Assembly: GCA_019348515.1 (NCBI GenBank)
Contig: JAHWJF010000250.1
Span: 1-5,798 of the forward strand
Origin: Chloroflexota bacterium
GTDB lineage: Bacteria > Chloroflexota > Chloroflexia > Thermomicrobiales > UBA6265
Length of the DNA stretch: 5,798 nucleotides
Direction of reading: 5' to 3'
The first letter of the stretch is position 1; every line of letters starts with the position of its first letter. The position numbers and the translations under genes were made by a program. The notes beneath the pieces were generated by a model. That model did no database searches and was not told the DNA's origin. It saw only the letters and a program-made list of their open reading frames with translations. This document shows positions 1-5,594 of this stretch, one piece after another.

Positions 1-50
1 GAGCATTTATCGCTGACCGGATCCTTACTCCTGTCGCGGTCCCGGCGTGA
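1..50 (+). CDS. 3' end of an upstream gene, probably the alpha subunit of the CoA-transferase-like pair (partial)
   Basis: The reading frame that begins at base 3 is open from the window edge and ends with TGA at 48-50. It encodes the final 15 residues AFIADRILTPVAVPA. The stop overlaps the GTG start of the next gene as GTGA, a junction typical of translationally coupled subunit genes. Family I CoA-transferases of the glutaconate type are normally encoded as adjacent alpha and beta genes in this order, so the alpha subunit is the expected neighbour. The visible 15 residues carry no diagnostic motif. The identity is therefore inferred from context, and the frame itself could be open by chance. 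Confidence 0.4.
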   Translation, partial: AFIADRILTPVAVPA

Positions 51-787
51 CCGACACCGCGTCAAACATCGCTCCATGGGACATGATGGCCGTGGCCATG
101 GCGCGGCTGCTCGAGTCCGGTGAGACCGTCTTCCACGGCGTGTCGTCCCCGCTGCCGATGGTGGCGACGCTCCTGGCGAAGCACCTGCACGCGCCGGATC
201 TCACCTACCTGAACATTACGGGAGCGATCGATGCCGATCCCGCGACGCTGCCGGTTTCTACGGTCGACCCCGCGCTGCTGCGTGGCACCCGCGCGTTGGT
301 CACCCTGGCGGACCTCTTTGATCTCTCCGCCCGCGGCCGGCTCGACGTGGCATTTCTGAGCGGTGTTCAGATCGACGGCGAGGGACGGATCAACCTGAGC
401 GCCATCGGTCCGTATGCACATCCAGACGTACGGCTCCCTGGGGGTGCGGGGAGCGCGATGCTGATGCCGACGGCGCGGCGCGTCATCCTCTGGCGGACGA
501 AGCACGATCCGCGGACGTTCGTCGAACGACTTGATTTCGTGACCGCGGCCGGCAACGTCGACCGGGTAGTGACACCGCTCGGCATCTTTGCGCGGCGGGA
601 ACGTCGCTGCCGGCTTGCTGTCGAGAGTCTGCACCCGGGTGTGTCGGCGGCCGAGTTCCGGGATGCAACTGGTTTCGCGGTCGACGTCGGGCCTGAGACA
701 CCGGTAACACCACCGCCATCTTCGGAAGAGTTGGCAATGCTGCGGGCGATTGACCCGACGGGAGTCGTCCGGAGCGAGTTTGCGTGA
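47..787 (+). CDS. CoA-transferase superfamily protein, beta-type subunit (GctB/IpdB-like), catalytic Glu apparently absent
   Basis: This 246-residue protein resembles the beta subunit of glutaconate CoA-transferase and related two-subunit acyl-CoA enzymes of the cytoplasm. Recognisable segments are APDL at 49-52, GAID at 59-62, the core strand FLSGVQIDGEGRINLSAIG at 103-121, and the glycine-rich RLPGGAGSAML at 129-139. The length is slightly below that of Acidaminococcus GctB. Aligned from memory on the shared APD, GctB Glu54, which carries the covalent CoA thioester, falls on Ile57 here. The GctB stretch GTGLP is replaced by SSPLP (33-37). The steroid-degrading hydrolase subunit IpdB also departs from the GctB pattern at these sites, so a CoA-ester hydrolase or ring-opening role is possible. 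True transferase activity is doubtful. The GTG start sits in a GTGA overlap with the preceding gene, which argues for coupling to an alpha partner. The substrate is unknown. Confidence 0.85.
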   Translation: MTDTASNIAPWDMMAVAMARLLESGETVFHGVSSPLPMVATLLAKHLHAPDLTYLNITGAIDADPATLPVSTVDPALLRGTRALVTLADLFDLSARGRLDVAFLSGVQIDGEGRINLSAIGPYAHPDVRLPGGAGSAMLMPTARRVILWRTKHDPRTFVERLDFVTAAGNVDRVVTPLGIFARRERRCRLAVESLHPGVSAAEFRDATGFAVDVGPETPVTPPPSSEELAMLRAIDPTGVVRSEFA

Positions 788-821
788 GTTGGACCGCGTA
801 AGGCACACGGTGGAGTAGGGA

Positions 822-1490
822 ATGTTGCTGGAGGGTTTGCGGGAGCAAGTCGTCGAGGTTGGGTTGCAGGCACTGGCGCGCGGAATCGTTCATGGCACCG
901 CCGGCAACATGAGCATTCGTGATCCGGAGAGTGGGCTAATCGCGATCTCGCCGAGTGGGATTCCGTATCCGACGGTTACGGCGGCGGACATCGTGATCGT
1001 CAATGATCGGGGCGAGATCGTCAATGGGAACCGGAAGCCAAGCTCCGAGACCCCGTTGCACACGATGACGATGCGCGCCAGGTCTGATATCCGGGCCATC
1101 GTGCACACCCACTCGCACTACTCGACGGTCGTCTCCTGCATTCGGCCCTACCTGCCGCCGATCCTGACCGAGACCTGCCTGGTGGCTGGCGCGAGGGTGC
1201 CCGTGACCCGGTACGGGTTGACCGGGACGCCTGATTTTGGCGAGAGCGTGTTGGAGGTCCTCACTCCAGACACAAAGGCCGTCATCCTGAAGAATCACGG
1301 GCTGATCTGCTTTGCGGACTCCTTCGACGCCGCGCTAGGCATAGCCGAGATCGTCGAAGAGTCCGCCCGGGTCTACATCAACGCCCTTGCGGCCAACGGT
1401 GGCCAAGAGCCGGATCTTGTGCCCGAGGCTCTGATTCCGGAGATGACCGAGCGGTTCCTGGCGAGCTATGGCCAACCGAAAACCACGTAG
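822..1490 (+). CDS. Class II aldolase/adducin family protein (L-fuculose-phosphate-aldolase-like)
   Basis: This 222-residue, full-length protein belongs to the zinc-dependent class II aldolase family, whose cytoplasmic members cleave or epimerise sugar phosphates or related hydroxy-acids. The phosphate-binding and active-site elements known from E. coli FucA can be seen. They are GTAGN at 25-29, ISPSG at 42-46, and KPSSETPLH at 72-80 with the catalytic Glu76 after the Ser74-Ser75 pair. The zinc ligands are His95 and His97 in HTHSH, and His159 in LKNHG. The enzyme should therefore be active. Family members with this layout include FucA, AraD-type epimerases and 3-oxo-tetronate 4-phosphate decarboxylases. 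The sequence alone does not fix the substrate. The ATG is preceded by GGAG at 812-815 with a 6-nt gap. The gene follows the CoA-transferase-like gene by 34 bp, so co-transcription is likely and the two proteins may share a catabolic pathway. Confidence 0.88.
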   Translation: MLLEGLREQVVEVGLQALARGIVHGTAGNMSIRDPESGLIAISPSGIPYPTVTAADIVIVNDRGEIVNGNRKPSSETPLHTMTMRARSDIRAIVHTHSHYSTVVSCIRPYLPPILTETCLVAGARVPVTRYGLTGTPDFGESVLEVLTPDTKAVILKNHGLICFADSFDAALGIAEIVEESARVYINALAANGGQEPDLVPEALIPEMTERFLASYGQPKTT

Positions 1491-1528
1491 GGCACGAAAC
1501 CCCGTTGCCGGAGCCAAAGCGTCGCCTC

Positions 1529-1557
1529 TTGCGTGCCGTGGGGCAGGAGCATAGACT
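1529..1557 (+). promoter_or_regulatory. Candidate sigma-70-type promoter for the Lrp/AsnC regulator gene
   Basis: TTGCGT (1529-1534) and TAGACT (1552-1557) are separated by 17 bp. They match the -35 consensus at three positions and the -10 consensus at four. They lie about 110 bp upstream of the regulator start, after the end of the aldolase gene, where a separate promoter would be expected. The match is modest and could be chance. Primary sigma consensus in this lineage is assumed, not shown. Confidence 0.3.
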
Positions 1558-1565
1558 GCGAGAAT

Positions 1566-1652
1566 ACCTACGGCTGCGAGCCGCTGAGGGTGATACGGAT
1601 GCACACGGGAAGGAACGTGTCCGTACACACCAAATTTCCGTAGGTTTGGGTG
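1566..1652. repeat. Inverted repeats upstream of the Lrp/AsnC gene, possible operator
   Basis: Two inverted-repeat pairs lie in the leader. ACCTACGG (1566-1573) is matched by CCGTAGGT (1638-1645), with 64 bp between the arms. Closer to the gene, CCAAA (1630-1634) pairs with TTTGG (1645-1649) across 10 bp, and adding one bulged G extends it to CACC...GGTG at 1628-1652. The inner pair abuts the Shine-Dalgarno of the regulator. Lrp-family proteins commonly bind imperfect dyads near their own promoter, so autoregulation is a reasonable guess. The arms are short and chance pairing cannot be excluded. Confidence 0.3.
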
Positions 1653-1665
1653 GGGAGCGGGAACG

Positions 1666-2244
1666 ATGGCAAACCAGGTCGATTCACTCGACGAGCAGAT
1701 CCTCGCGGCACTGCAAGAGAATGGGCGATTGACGATGAAGTCGCTCGCGGAACATGTCGGACTGTCGAGTCCGGCGATGATCGAGCGTGTCCGCCGGCTC
1801 GAGGAGCGTGGCGTCATCTCCGGGTACCGCGCCATTGTCGCACCCGCCGCATTGGGGAGACCGATCACCGCCTTGATCGCGGCGACGGTCGACCGTCGCG
1901 ACCAGGACGCGTTTGGGAGTCAGGTTCGGGAGGAGCCCGCGGTCGCCGAGGTCCATCGCACCACGGGAGATGCGACGCATCTGGTGAAAGTCAACGTGCC
2001 AGACATGGCCACGTTGGAGCGGCTCGTCGACGATCTGAGTGAGGCCGGCGCGCGTTGTCAAACCACGATTGTCTTGTCATCACCGATACCGTACCGGCCG
2101 ATCACCCCGCCAGAGGGGATGACCGTGCAGCGATCACGGCTGACCCGCCGCCGCCGCAGGCCAGCCGGGGAGGACGGAACGAACGGGGAAACGGGCAAGC
2201 GGCCGGGCAGACCGCGAGGCCGCCGTGCCGCTGTAGCGCAGTAA
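1666..2244 (+). CDS. Lrp/AsnC family transcriptional regulator with basic C-terminal tail
   Basis: This 192-residue protein is an Lrp/AsnC-type DNA-binding regulator. Residues 6-60 form the winged helix-turn-helix (LDEQILAALQENGR, then LAEHVGLSSPAMIERVRRLEERGVI). Residues 67-140 match the ligand-sensing RAM domain, including GDATHLVKVNV at 101-111 and TTIVLSSPIPYRP at 133-145. Family members usually end near residue 150. This one carries about 42 more residues, with five consecutive arginines at 161-165 and KRPGRPRGRR at 178-187, which resembles an AT-hook. The arginine run is encoded by four CGC codons and an AGG (2146-2160). The ATG has GGGAG at 1653-1657 with an 8-nt gap. The gene follows the aldolase by 175 bp in the same direction, and such regulators often control adjacent amino-acid or acid catabolism genes. 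The effector is unknown. The family call is firm; the target is inferred. Confidence 0.93.
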   Translation: MANQVDSLDEQILAALQENGRLTMKSLAEHVGLSSPAMIERVRRLEERGVISGYRAIVAPAALGRPITALIAATVDRRDQDAFGSQVREEPAVAEVHRTTGDATHLVKVNVPDMATLERLVDDLSEAGARCQTTIVLSSPIPYRPITPPEGMTVQRSRLTRRRRRPAGEDGTNGETGKRPGRPRGRRAAVAQ

Positions 2245-2275
2245 GTATTGATTCACATCCGAACAGACACCGACG

Positions 2276-4750
2276 TCAGGAAGAATCATTGGCAGCCCGC
2301 GGTGCTTCCGGCGGCGCCGGGTGGGGGAAGGTGGGCAGGAAGTTGCCCGGCTCGTTGAAACGCACCGCTCTCGCATAGCGATAGACGCTATCGGACCCCG
2401 CGCCTGAGATATTGCCACCCCGCTTGCGCAGGTGGTCGATCGTCCGCGCCAGATCCTTGTATTGCCACGGTGTGAGCTGGTCACAACGCAGGGCTGGAGC
2501 GCCGCCGGCATCAAGAAGCTCGCCACGGTTAGACGATTCGTCAGTCGGTCGGCCCCCCGTTGCCTCGCAGACGGCGCCATCGACAATGCCGGCCGGGCGC
2601 GGGAATTGAGCCGGCACCGGCTGACCGTCCGGACCAAGCAGCAACTCCATGAACTCGGGTCGGGTGTGCAGGTCGATCATCAACTGCGACCAGATAGGTC
2701 CGGCACCCTGGATACCGTCGATCTCTGCCAGCGGGTCGTTGCGCGTATTGCCGACCCAGACGCCGATCGCGACGTCCGTGGTAAATCCCATCGTCCAGAT
2801 GTCCCGGAAGTCGTTGGTCGTGCCGGACTTGGCGGCGGTAGGACGGCCCAGCGTCTGCTGGGTCTGCCCGAAGAGGTTTTGCCGGGTGAAGATCATGGCC
2901 CGGCTCTCATTGTCGGTCAGGATCGAGATCAGCTGATAGGCAATTTCGGGCCGAATTGCCTGCTCTGCCTCTTGCAGCGTTTTTGCTTCATCGAGCTCGT
3001 AGAGAACGTTGTCCTCGCTGTCGGTGATTTTCAGGATCGGCGTCACCGGGACGTACTTGCCGAGGTTGGCAATGGTGGCGTAGGCGTTGGTCAGCTCCAG
3101 CGGCCAGACATCGCCGGAACCGAGCGCAATGGAAAGCCCGTAATCGGCGGGCGGTTGTGAGAGCTCGTGTTTGATCCCCACGCGGCGCGCGATCTCGACG
3201 ATGGCCTCGGCGCCGCCCGCGTACTCGACGGCTTTCACCGCCGGGATGTTCAGCGAGTTGGCCAGCGCCGTGCGCACGGTGACGGCGCCATTGAAGGTGC
3301 GCAGGTAGTTCTGCGGCTCGTAGAAAGGCATCTCCTCGCCGGTCACCGGATCGGTGGCGCCGGGCGTTTCGATCCTGATTGGCGCATCGAGGACCACGGT
3401 GCCGGGGTGCCAACCCTGTTCGAAGGCCGCCGCGTAGACGATTGGTTTGATCGCCGACCCCGGCTGTTGAGCCGACGTGGTGATGTTGACCTGTCCCTCC
3501 AGCGCCGCGTCCTCGAAGTTGGCTGAGCCGACCATGGCCAGAATCTCGCCACTCCACGGCACGACGACCGTGAGTGCCGCATTCCGGGCGTTATAGAACT
3601 GAAGCTGCTGGATGTTCTGAGTGACGATCTCTTCGGCCCGGTTCTGGAGCGCCGTGTCGATCGTCGTGTAGATGTTGAACCCGCCCTTGGTGAAATCCTT
3701 GTCGGGATATTTTTCCGCCAGGTACTCGTAGACGTACTGCACGAAGTGGGGATGGTCGAGGACGCCGCCATCGCCCTCGCGCGCGGGGTAGACCGTCGGC
3801 CAGTTGGCGTGCGCCTCGTTGGCCTCAGCGCGCGTGATATAGCCGAGCTTGACCATCTGATCGAGGACATACTTCTGCCGGCGATGCGCGTTTTCGGGAT
3901 AGAGGGCAGGGTTGAAATTCGTCGGTTGCTGCGGAATGCCAGCCAGCAAGGACGCCTCGGAGAGGGTCAGATCTGCGGCCGACTTGTGGAAATAGGTTTG
4001 GGCAGCAGCCTCGATCCCATACGATCGGTTCCCGTAGAAGATCTGGTTGAGATACATGGTGAGGATATCGTGCTTCGAGAACTGGCGCTCGAGCGCAACC
4101 GCGGCCAGCCCTTCCCGCCACTTGCGCTGAATCGAGACTTCGTTCCCGATAGCCTCGTCGTGCACAGAGCGGACGAGTTGCTGGGTGATGGTCGAGCCCC
4201 CGGACGAACCCGCGCCGCCTGCCATGATCATTGCGCCGCGGGCGATGGCGTACGGCTCAACGCCTTCGTGGCTCCAGTAGGTCGCGTCCTCTGAGGCGAC
4301 CGTGGCGTTGATCACGTGGGGTGAGATTTTCTCGAAGGGTACGAACGTCCGCCATCCGTAGTCCTGATCGGCGATCTCCTGCAACAACACGCCGTTACGG
4401 TCGAGGATCCGGGTCGTTTGGAACGTGTCGGCGGAAATGTGCGCCGCGTTCGGCAAGCTCCCGTTGATCTCCTGGTACTGATTGACCGTCGCGGCGACAG
4501 CGGCTGCCGTCGAGAGCGCTCCGGCCACAACTGTCACCGCGAAGAAGAGGAAGAACGCGACGGCCAGCCCGGCCAGAACTCCGATAACTTTCCCGGCATT
4601 GGCTCTGCGGCGGGATATTCCGGGCATGAGATGCGGCGGCAGGGACCGGCGGCGTCCTCCTGTCGACCGCCGTCCGCGCAGCGCACTCGTGCGGCTGACC
4701 GTTCGGTGGTTTCCGTTGCTGTTCATGCGGTTGGTGTATCGGTGCGCCAT
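2276..4750 (-). CDS. Class A penicillin-binding protein (bifunctional transglycosylase/transpeptidase, PBP1A family)
   Basis: This 824-residue membrane enzyme polymerises lipid II into glycan strands and cross-links the peptides. An arginine-rich cytoplasmic tail (1-53) precedes one membrane anchor at about 54-78. The GT51 domain (about 110-290) has EDATYWSHEG with catalytic Glu154, GGSTITQQLVR at 184-194, RKWRE with Glu213, and ILTMYLNQIFYG at 229-240. The transpeptidase domain shows SAIK with nucleophile Ser432, SLN at 499-501, and KSGTT at 641-645, a common variant of KTG. All key residues are present, so both activities are expected. A C-terminal extension holds Cys728 and Cys756, possibly a disulfide outside the membrane. 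The ATG at 4750 has only a modest AGGT (4756-4759) nearby, but internal ATG codons at residues 9 and 42 have none. The gene converges on the Lrp gene and is divergent from the sigma factor gene. Confidence 0.96.
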   Translation of the reverse strand: MAHRYTNRMNSNGNHRTVSRTSALRGRRSTGGRRRSLPPHLMPGISRRRANAGKVIGVLAGLAVAFFLFFAVTVVAGALSTAAAVAATVNQYQEINGSLPNAAHISADTFQTTRILDRNGVLLQEIADQDYGWRTFVPFEKISPHVINATVASEDATYWSHEGVEPYAIARGAMIMAGGAGSSGGSTITQQLVRSVHDEAIGNEVSIQRKWREGLAAVALERQFSKHDILTMYLNQIFYGNRSYGIEAAAQTYFHKSAADLTLSEASLLAGIPQQPTNFNPALYPENAHRRQKYVLDQMVKLGYITRAEANEAHANWPTVYPAREGDGGVLDHPHFVQYVYEYLAEKYPDKDFTKGGFNIYTTIDTALQNRAEEIVTQNIQQLQFYNARNAALTVVVPWSGEILAMVGSANFEDAALEGQVNITTSAQQPGSAIKPIVYAAAFEQGWHPGTVVLDAPIRIETPGATDPVTGEEMPFYEPQNYLRTFNGAVTVRTALANSLNIPAVKAVEYAGGAEAIVEIARRVGIKHELSQPPADYGLSIALGSGDVWPLELTNAYATIANLGKYVPVTPILKITDSEDNVLYELDEAKTLQEAEQAIRPEIAYQLISILTDNESRAMIFTRQNLFGQTQQTLGRPTAAKSGTTNDFRDIWTMGFTTDVAIGVWVGNTRNDPLAEIDGIQGAGPIWSQLMIDLHTRPEFMELLLGPDGQPVPAQFPRPAGIVDGAVCEATGGRPTDESSNRGELLDAGGAPALRCDQLTPWQYKDLARTIDHLRKRGGNISGAGSDSVYRYARAVRFNEPGNFLPTFPHPAPPEAPRAANDSS

Positions 4751-4837
4751 ACGCTACCTGTCTTACCTCGCTGCGGGGCTCCGGCAGACGCTGTAGATGC
4801 GACCCTGATGACCATAACGCACGAGTCGCGACGGCGG

Positions 4838-4846
4838 ATACTACCA
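4838..4846 (-). promoter_or_regulatory. Candidate extended -10 promoter element for the PBP gene
   Basis: On the minus strand, TGG followed by TAGTAT (TAGTAT covers 4838-4843, TG is at 4845-4846) fits the extended -10 pattern TGn-TATAAT with four of six hexamer matches. No TTGACA-like -35 lies at the right distance. That position is instead occupied by the tandem GGTGATAG repeat. Use of this element would give a leader of about 80 nt. It is a weak prediction from consensus only. Confidence 0.3.
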
Positions 4847-4850
4847 CGGG

Positions 4851-4868
4851 GGTGATAGGGTGATAGGG
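4851..4868. repeat. Tandem 8-bp direct repeat GGTGATAG x2 in the divergent control region
   Basis: GGTGATAG at 4851-4858 is followed immediately by an identical copy at 4859-4866 and by GG. The pair sits where the -35 box of the candidate PBP promoter would be, between the divergent PBP and sigma genes. It may be a protein-binding site or a slippage product; the sequence does not distinguish these. Confidence 0.6.
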
Positions 4869-4918
4869 CGTGGAGAGCTCGCTTCCGTGGCTGATCTCAC
4901 AAAACCGTCAGTGTTGCG

Positions 4919-4933
4919 TTTCAATGATTGAAA
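4919..4933. promoter_or_regulatory. Perfect 15-bp palindrome, candidate operator upstream of the sigma factor gene
   Basis: TTTCAATGATTGAAA has two perfect 7-bp arms around a single central G. It is AT-rich within GC-rich surroundings and lies 52 bp before the preferred GTG start of the sigma gene, in the divergent intergenic region. The short symmetric form suits a homodimeric DNA-binding protein better than a transcript hairpin, since the one-base loop would not fold well. The binding protein is unknown. Its right arm contains TGAAAT, loosely like an ECF -35 element, but no matching -10 lies at the usual distance. Confidence 0.45.
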
Positions 4934-4985
4934 TCGGGAATTGCTTGCGTTCGCCGGGGAACGAGTAAGATCGGGAGGAATGATC

Positions 4986-5561
4986 GTGGCGGAGGCGGCG
5001 ATGGCGGCAGCGCCGACAGCCGCTGTGAGACCAGCTGGCACGTCTGTGCTGGAATCGGCGGAACAGACGACGTTCGATGACACCCTCGCGCGGCACGGCG
5101 CTGAGATCTATCGGTTTGCCCTTCATCTGACGCGCAACCGGCCTGACGCGGACGACCTCTACCAGGAGACCGCGCTCAAGGCGTACCGCGCCTGGAACCG
5201 CTTGCCCTGTGATGCCAACCATCGCGCGTGGCTGTACCGAATCGCATCGAATACGTTCCTGAGCGACAAGAGAAAATCGTCTCGTCTGCGGTCGCTCGAT
5301 GCGGAAGACACCGTTGAGAGTATTCCGGCCGTAAATCAAGATGACGACGGGCGTCTCGATGCCGGAAATCTCTTGCGCGAGGTCGAGACGTTCATCGAGG
5401 GTCTCCCACCGAAACAGCGGATCGCACTGGTGCAGCGCAAGTATCTGGATATTGGGTACCCGGAGATCGCGGCCACGCTCGGCTGCTCCGAGGATGCGGC
5501 GCGCCGCAGTGTGCATGAAGCCCTGCGAAAGCTGCGCGCCCGGTTCGGCGACAGAATCTGA
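4986..5561 (+). CDS. RNA polymerase sigma factor, sigma-70 family, ECF type
   Basis: From GTG 4986 the product has 191 residues, the normal size for an ECF sigma factor carrying only the sigma2 and sigma4 domains. Sigma2 spans about 30-97, with DADDLYQET at 54-62 and the -10 recognition helix region around HRAWLYRIASNTFLSDKRK (79-97). Sigma4 spans about 132-186, with GLPPKQRIALVQRKYLD (139-155) and a helix-turn-helix at YPEIAATLGCSEDAARRSVH (158-177). Start choice: GGGAGGA at 4973-4979 stands 6 nt before GTG 4986, whereas ATG 4980 is too close to it. ATG 5001 has its own GGAGG (4991-4995) and remains possible. A longer frame from TTG 4941 has no good ribosome site. The extra N-terminal residues are alanine-rich and variable. 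The zinc-finger gene 33 bp downstream is the probable anti-sigma partner. Confidence 0.92.
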   Translation: MAEAAMAAAPTAAVRPAGTSVLESAEQTTFDDTLARHGAEIYRFALHLTRNRPDADDLYQETALKAYRAWNRLPCDANHRAWLYRIASNTFLSDKRKSSRLRSLDAEDTVESIPAVNQDDDGRLDAGNLLREVETFIEGLPPKQRIALVQRKYLDIGYPEIAATLGCSEDAARRSVHEALRKLRARFGDRI

Positions 5562-5594
5562 TGGCTGGCCCGCATCTTGAGAAGGAATTGACGT

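Noticed and set aside
62..808. Long open frame on the minus strand (248 codons) opposite the CoA-transferase-like gene, with others at 367-873 and 483-893
   Set aside because: The predicted proteins are rich in Arg, His and Pro, show no domain, and mirror a convincing plus-strand gene. This is a normal effect of high GC.
1571..1583. Hairpin CGGCT-GCG-AGCCG after the aldolase gene, as a terminator
   Set aside because: The stem is only 5 bp and no T-run follows, so it does not qualify as an intrinsic terminator.
1505..1732. Small plus-strand frame (75 codons) in the spacer before the Lrp gene
   Set aside because: It overlaps the Lrp start in another frame, has no clear ribosome site and has a charged low-complexity product. 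It was kept out as a gene.
1335..1868. Minus-strand open frame of 177 codons spanning the aldolase end, spacer and Lrp start
   Set aside because: It crosses two well-supported plus-strand genes, shows no recognisable motif, and has low-complexity Ser/Arg/Pro composition.
2245..2275. Bidirectional terminator in the convergent gap between the Lrp and PBP genes
   Set aside because: No inverted repeat with a T-tract was found in these 31 bases or just beside them. Termination may lie within the opposing genes or be Rho-dependent.
2432..3160. Plus-strand frame of 242 codons inside the PBP gene
   Set aside because: It is antisense to the transpeptidase domain, whose catalytic motifs fix the true frame, and the translated product has no family resemblance.
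4851..4868. Resemblance of GTGATAG/CTATCA to TetR (tetO) half-sites
   Set aside because: tetO is an inverted repeat, whereas these copies are tandem and in the same orientation. No tetR or efflux gene is present.
4917..4935. GTTTCAAT...ATTGAAA as a CRISPR-repeat remnant
   Set aside because: There is a single copy, with no spacers and no cas gene, and its form is better explained as a dyad operator.
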